The position numbers and the translations under genes are program-made. The notes beneath the pieces are model-generated. The model was not told where the DNA came from and ran no database searches. It saw only the letters and a program-made list of their open reading frames with translations. DNA of 5,716 nucleotides from CAYQCN01 sp964415975. Lineage in GTDB: Bacteria; Patescibacteriota; Saccharimonadia; QS-5-54-17. Shown in pieces: positions 4,071-5,716 of the stretch (position 1 is the stretch's first letter; each line of letters begins with the position of its first letter). The stretch lies in NCBI GenBank assembly GCA_964415975.1, contig CAYQCN010000028.1:1-5716 (forward strand), given 5' to 3'.

Positions 4071-5361
4071 ACTCAGCACCGATAGCTTCTAGTTTTTCCA
4101 AGAGTTGGTCGTACCCCCGTAACAGGTGCTCTACGCCAGTTAGCTTTGACTCTCCCTCGGCGATTAGAGCTGCTACAACGTGGGCCATTCCAGCTCGTAT
4201 GTCAGGTATCTCTACGTTGGTGGCGTGAAGAGGAGTGCGACCTTGAACGATTGCACTGTGTTTGTGGGTCTGCCCTTTAAATCTGCACTCAATTTCGCCA
4301 AGACACTTTGTGAACAAGGCGATATTGGCGCCCATGCTATTTAGGGACTTGGTGTAGCCAAAACGATCCTCGTATACTGTCTCATGAATTACCGATAAGC
4401 CCTCAGCCTGGGTGAGAAGTACAGTTAGCGGTTGCTGCCAATCGGTAGAGAATCCGGGCCAGGTTTCTGTTTCTATCTCAGCTCCTTTTAGCCCATTTGT
4501 ATGTCGTCTAAAAGATATGCCGTCATCGTGAACTTCATAGTCGCCACCAATCCTGCGAATTGTATTAAGGAAGGTGCTCAAGTGGTCTTGTCTGGCATTG
4601 TCAATCGTCACCTCGCCATCGGTTGCGATGGCGGCCACCGCATAAGATGCCGCTTCTAGTCTGTCGGGCATGATGGTGTATTCAGCCCCATGAAGGCGCT
4701 CGACTCCGTCTATTATGATCACCCGATTAGCTCGGAACTCGATTATAGCCCCCATACGCTGTAAGAGCTTGATGAGGTCCAGTATTTCTGGTTCTGTGGC
4801 GGCGTTATAAATGCTTGTGCGGCCTTCAGCCAGCGTGGCGGCTAGTATTATATTTTCGGTAGCACCTACACTCGGATATGGCAGAGATATAGTCGTACCT
4901 TTTAGCTTTGTAGCTTCAGCATGAAATCCAGAGGCGTCTTCGCTGATCCTAGCCCCCATTTGCTCGAGCGACTGAATATGGAAATCAACTGGTCGTGGTC
5001 CGATTTTATCGCCATCGAGTACAGGCACCGCTGCACGGCCAACTCTGTGCAGTAGCGGACTAATGGCTAAAATAGATATTCTGTTTTTGCGAGAGAGTTG
5101 TTTGACGCTCGTATTCTCAATCTTAGGAGTGTGAAGTTCAATTGTGTGATCTTGATGAGTCACATTACCACCGACAACTTTGACTATGTCTGAAGTTATC
5201 TCGACATCACCAATTTTTGGTACATTTTTTAATTTTACAGGCTCTTCTGTCAGTAAAGAAGCGACCATCATCTTTGTGGCTGCATTCTTAGCCCCACTAA
5301 CAGATATGCGGCCACTTAGAGGAGTGCCACCTGTGATATGTAGTGTTTTATCGTTAGGCAT
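4057..5361 (-). CDS. murA: UDP-N-acetylglucosamine 1-carboxyvinyltransferase, Cys-to-Asp active-site type
   Basis: A 434-residue EPSP synthase-fold enzyme, close to the usual 415-435. MurA transfers enolpyruvate from phosphoenolpyruvate to UDP-GlcNAc, the first committed step of peptidoglycan synthesis, in the cytoplasm. Visible landmarks: SGAKNAA near the N-terminus (Lys25, matching E. coli Lys22), the mobile loop DGDKIGPRPVDFH (116-128, Arg123 matching Arg120), GFSTDWQQP (Asp307, matching catalytic Asp305) and PDIRAGMA (Arg389, matching Arg397). Residue 118 is Asp where most enzymes have Cys115, the residue alkylated by fosfomycin; natural Asp variants are active and fosfomycin-insensitive (mycobacteria, chlamydiae). 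ATG 5361 is the only sensible start and gives the family's N-terminus, but no Shine-Dalgarno sequence precedes it. Divergent from tRNA-Arg(TCG); 3' end overlaps the convergent orphan gene. Confidence 0.97.
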   Translation of the reverse strand: MPNDKTLHITGGTPLSGRISVSGAKNAATKMMVASLLTEEPVKLKNVPKIGDVEITSDIVKVVGGNVTHQDHTIELHTPKIENTSVKQLSRKNRISILAISPLLHRVGRAAVPVLDGDKIGPRPVDFHIQSLEQMGARISEDASGFHAEATKLKGTTISLPYPSVGATENIILAATLAEGRTSIYNAATEPEILDLIKLLQRMGAIIEFRANRVIIIDGVERLHGAEYTIMPDRLEAASYAVAAIATDGEVTIDNARQDHLSTFLNTIRRIGGDYEVHDDGISFRRHTNGLKGAEIETETWPGFSTDWQQPLTVLLTQAEGLSVIHETVYEDRFGYTKSLNSMGANIALFTKCLGEIECRFKGQTHKHSAIVQGRTPLHATNVEIPDIRAGMAHVVAALIAEGESKLTGVEHLLRGYDQLLEKLEAIGAEFKTG

Positions 5362-5401
5362 ACAACAGGTAGTGTATATTAGTCGGACTTATACTTCTAG
5401 C

Positions 5402-5430
5402 ATTTAAAAGGGGTGAATCTTGTTTTGCAA
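5402..5430 (-). promoter_or_regulatory. Candidate murA promoter
   Basis: On the minus strand: -35 TTGCAA (5430-5425), 17-base spacer, -10 TTAAAT (5407-5402), giving a leader of about 35 bases. A competing -10, TATACA (5378-5373), would put the start about five bases before the ATG, making murA nearly leaderless, which would fit the absence of a ribosome site. Confidence 0.4.
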
Positions 5431-5452
5431 TCGCCACTCTACACTTTATACT
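5425..5452 (+). promoter_or_regulatory. Promoter of tRNA-Arg(TCG)
   Basis: -35 TTGCAA (5425-5430), 16-base spacer, -10 TATACT (5447-5452); start near 5459, three bases before the tRNA. TTGCAA is self-complementary, so the same hexamer can serve as -35 for murA on the other strand. Confidence 0.65.
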
Positions 5453-5461
5453 TAACTTTGC

Positions 5462-5538
5462 GCCCCGGTAGCTCAGCGGATTAGAGCACTGGTCTTCGGA
5501 ACCAGGTGTCGCAGGTTCGAATCCTGCCCGGGGTACCA
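5462..5538 (+). tRNA. tRNA-Arg(TCG)
   Basis: Textbook 77-base cloverleaf: acceptor GCCCCGG with CCGGGGT, D-arm GCTCAGCGGATTAGAGC, anticodon stem CTGGT/ACCAG with loop CTTCGGA (anticodon TCG, arginine CGN), T-arm GCAGGTTCGAATCCTGC, discriminator A and encoded CCA (5536-5538). From the T-arm to base 72 it is identical to tRNA-Arg(TCT). Its last 18 bases recur at 2239-2256 and 5699-5716, and its downstream 113 bases recur after 2256, so this locus looks like the parent of the repeat family. Confidence 0.96.
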
Positions 5539-5540
5539 GG

Positions 5541-5582
5541 TATATTAAAAAGTCCCCGCCAGCGGCGGGGTTTTTTAATATA
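5541..5582. terminator. Terminator of tRNA-Arg(TCG), bidirectional (copy 2)
   Basis: Same hairpin as 2259-2300: seven GC pairs with a 3-base loop, flanked by paired A and T tracts. It begins two bases after CCA and terminates the tRNA transcript. Confidence 0.9.
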
Positions 5583-5634
5583 ACTCGGATATTTCCGAGT
5601 CAGATTCGAACCGTCCGGCGATAGCCGAGGTTCG
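5583..5634 (+). repeat. Post-tRNA structured element, copy B2
   Basis: Hairpin 5583-5600, GATTCGAACC 5603-5612, GTC, hairpin CGGC-GATA-GCCG 5616-5627, A, GGTTCG 5629-5634. Identical to 2301-2352. GATTCGAACC is the exact reverse complement of the tRNA T-arm segment at 5514-5523, 80 bases upstream. Confidence 0.65.
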
Positions 5635-5698
5635 CAAGCAAGCTTGGCGCGCAGGAATTTTATTTCGAGCACCAAGCGCAGCGGAATAGCGAAGCGTC

Positions 5699-5716
5699 AT
5701 CCTGCCCGGGGTACCA
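5699..5716 (+). repeat. Second duplicated tRNA-Arg 3' end, at the window edge
   Basis: ATCCTGCCCGGGGTACCA again, 178 bases after the tRNA-Arg(TCG) 3' end. The window ends exactly on its CCA. Whether another terminator/hairpin unit follows, as it does after 2256, cannot be seen. Confidence 0.8.

Larger units (their letters stand above)
5521..5651 (+). repeat. 131-bp perfect direct repeat, copy 2
   Basis: Base-for-base identical to 2239-2369. Here the repeat begins inside an intact tRNA gene (its final 18 bases), so this is the likely original location. After 5651 it continues with CAGG (completing the CGCGCAGG box at 5648-5655), and CGAGCAC (5666-5672), as in the zone after tRNA-Arg(TCT), before the next 18-base core. 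Confidence 0.95.

Noticed and set aside
288..5361. Alternative genetic code with TGA recoded
   Set aside because: All five protein genes are full length under the standard bacterial code and end in TAA or TAG with no internal TGA needed as sense.
5481..5675. Minus-strand ORF ending GRIRTCDTWFRRPVL
   Set aside because: Antisense of tRNA-Arg(TCG) and the repeat; no start context or protein-like composition.

Overview
The window reads as a compact, moderately AT-rich bacterial chromosome segment. Five protein genes, four single tRNA genes with encoded CCA, small orphan proteins, clear sigma70-type promoters (several of the extended -10 form TGnTATAAT) and standard stop codons (TAA and TAG, no sign of recoded TGA) fit a Candidate Phyla Radiation / Patescibacteria genome. 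Saccharibacteria is a plausible guess from the style of the deaminase and MurA, but nothing here is a taxonomic marker, so confidence is moderate at best.

Layout. Bases 1-20 are the end of a terminator of an upstream gene, followed by paired hairpins and a 25-bp palindrome. A dCMP/cytidine deaminase-family gene (288-776) and an orphan helical protein (824-1291), each apparently with its own promoter, come next. A 430-base gene-poor stretch leads to tRNA-Gly(TCC) at 1722-1796. tRNA-Arg(TCT) at 2014-2090 is followed by an unusual repeat zone (2091-2369). A small cupin gene on the minus strand (2391-2804) is divergent from tRNA-His(GTG) at 2917-2994. Bases 2995-3488 hold no intact gene but look like a decayed membrane-protein gene. 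An orphan protein (3489-4070), probably made from a leaderless mRNA, converges on and overlaps murA (4057-5361, minus) by 14 bases. The window closes with tRNA-Arg(TCG) at 5462-5538 and a second copy of the repeat zone.

The most interesting feature is the material downstream of the two tRNA-Arg genes. Each tRNA is followed by a symmetrical terminator, a hairpin, the sequence GATTCGAACC (exact reverse complement of the tRNA T-arm GGTTCGAATC), a second hairpin enclosed by CGAACC/GGTTCG, two short conserved boxes and then a fresh 18-base copy of the tRNA 3' end (ATCCTGCCCGGGGTACCA). The stems differ in sequence between copies but keep their pairing, which argues for a conserved structure. A 131-base stretch of this material is identical at 2239-2369 and 5521-5651. 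A partial relative lies at 30-78. This looks like a tRNA-linked repeat family, possibly remnants of serial site-specific integration at tRNA-Arg 3' ends, or a structured element in its own right. No integrase gene is present in the window.

The protein genes do not form one pathway: nucleotide metabolism (deaminase), peptidoglycan precursor synthesis (MurA, with the fosfomycin-target cysteine replaced by aspartate), a metal-binding cupin and two unknowns.
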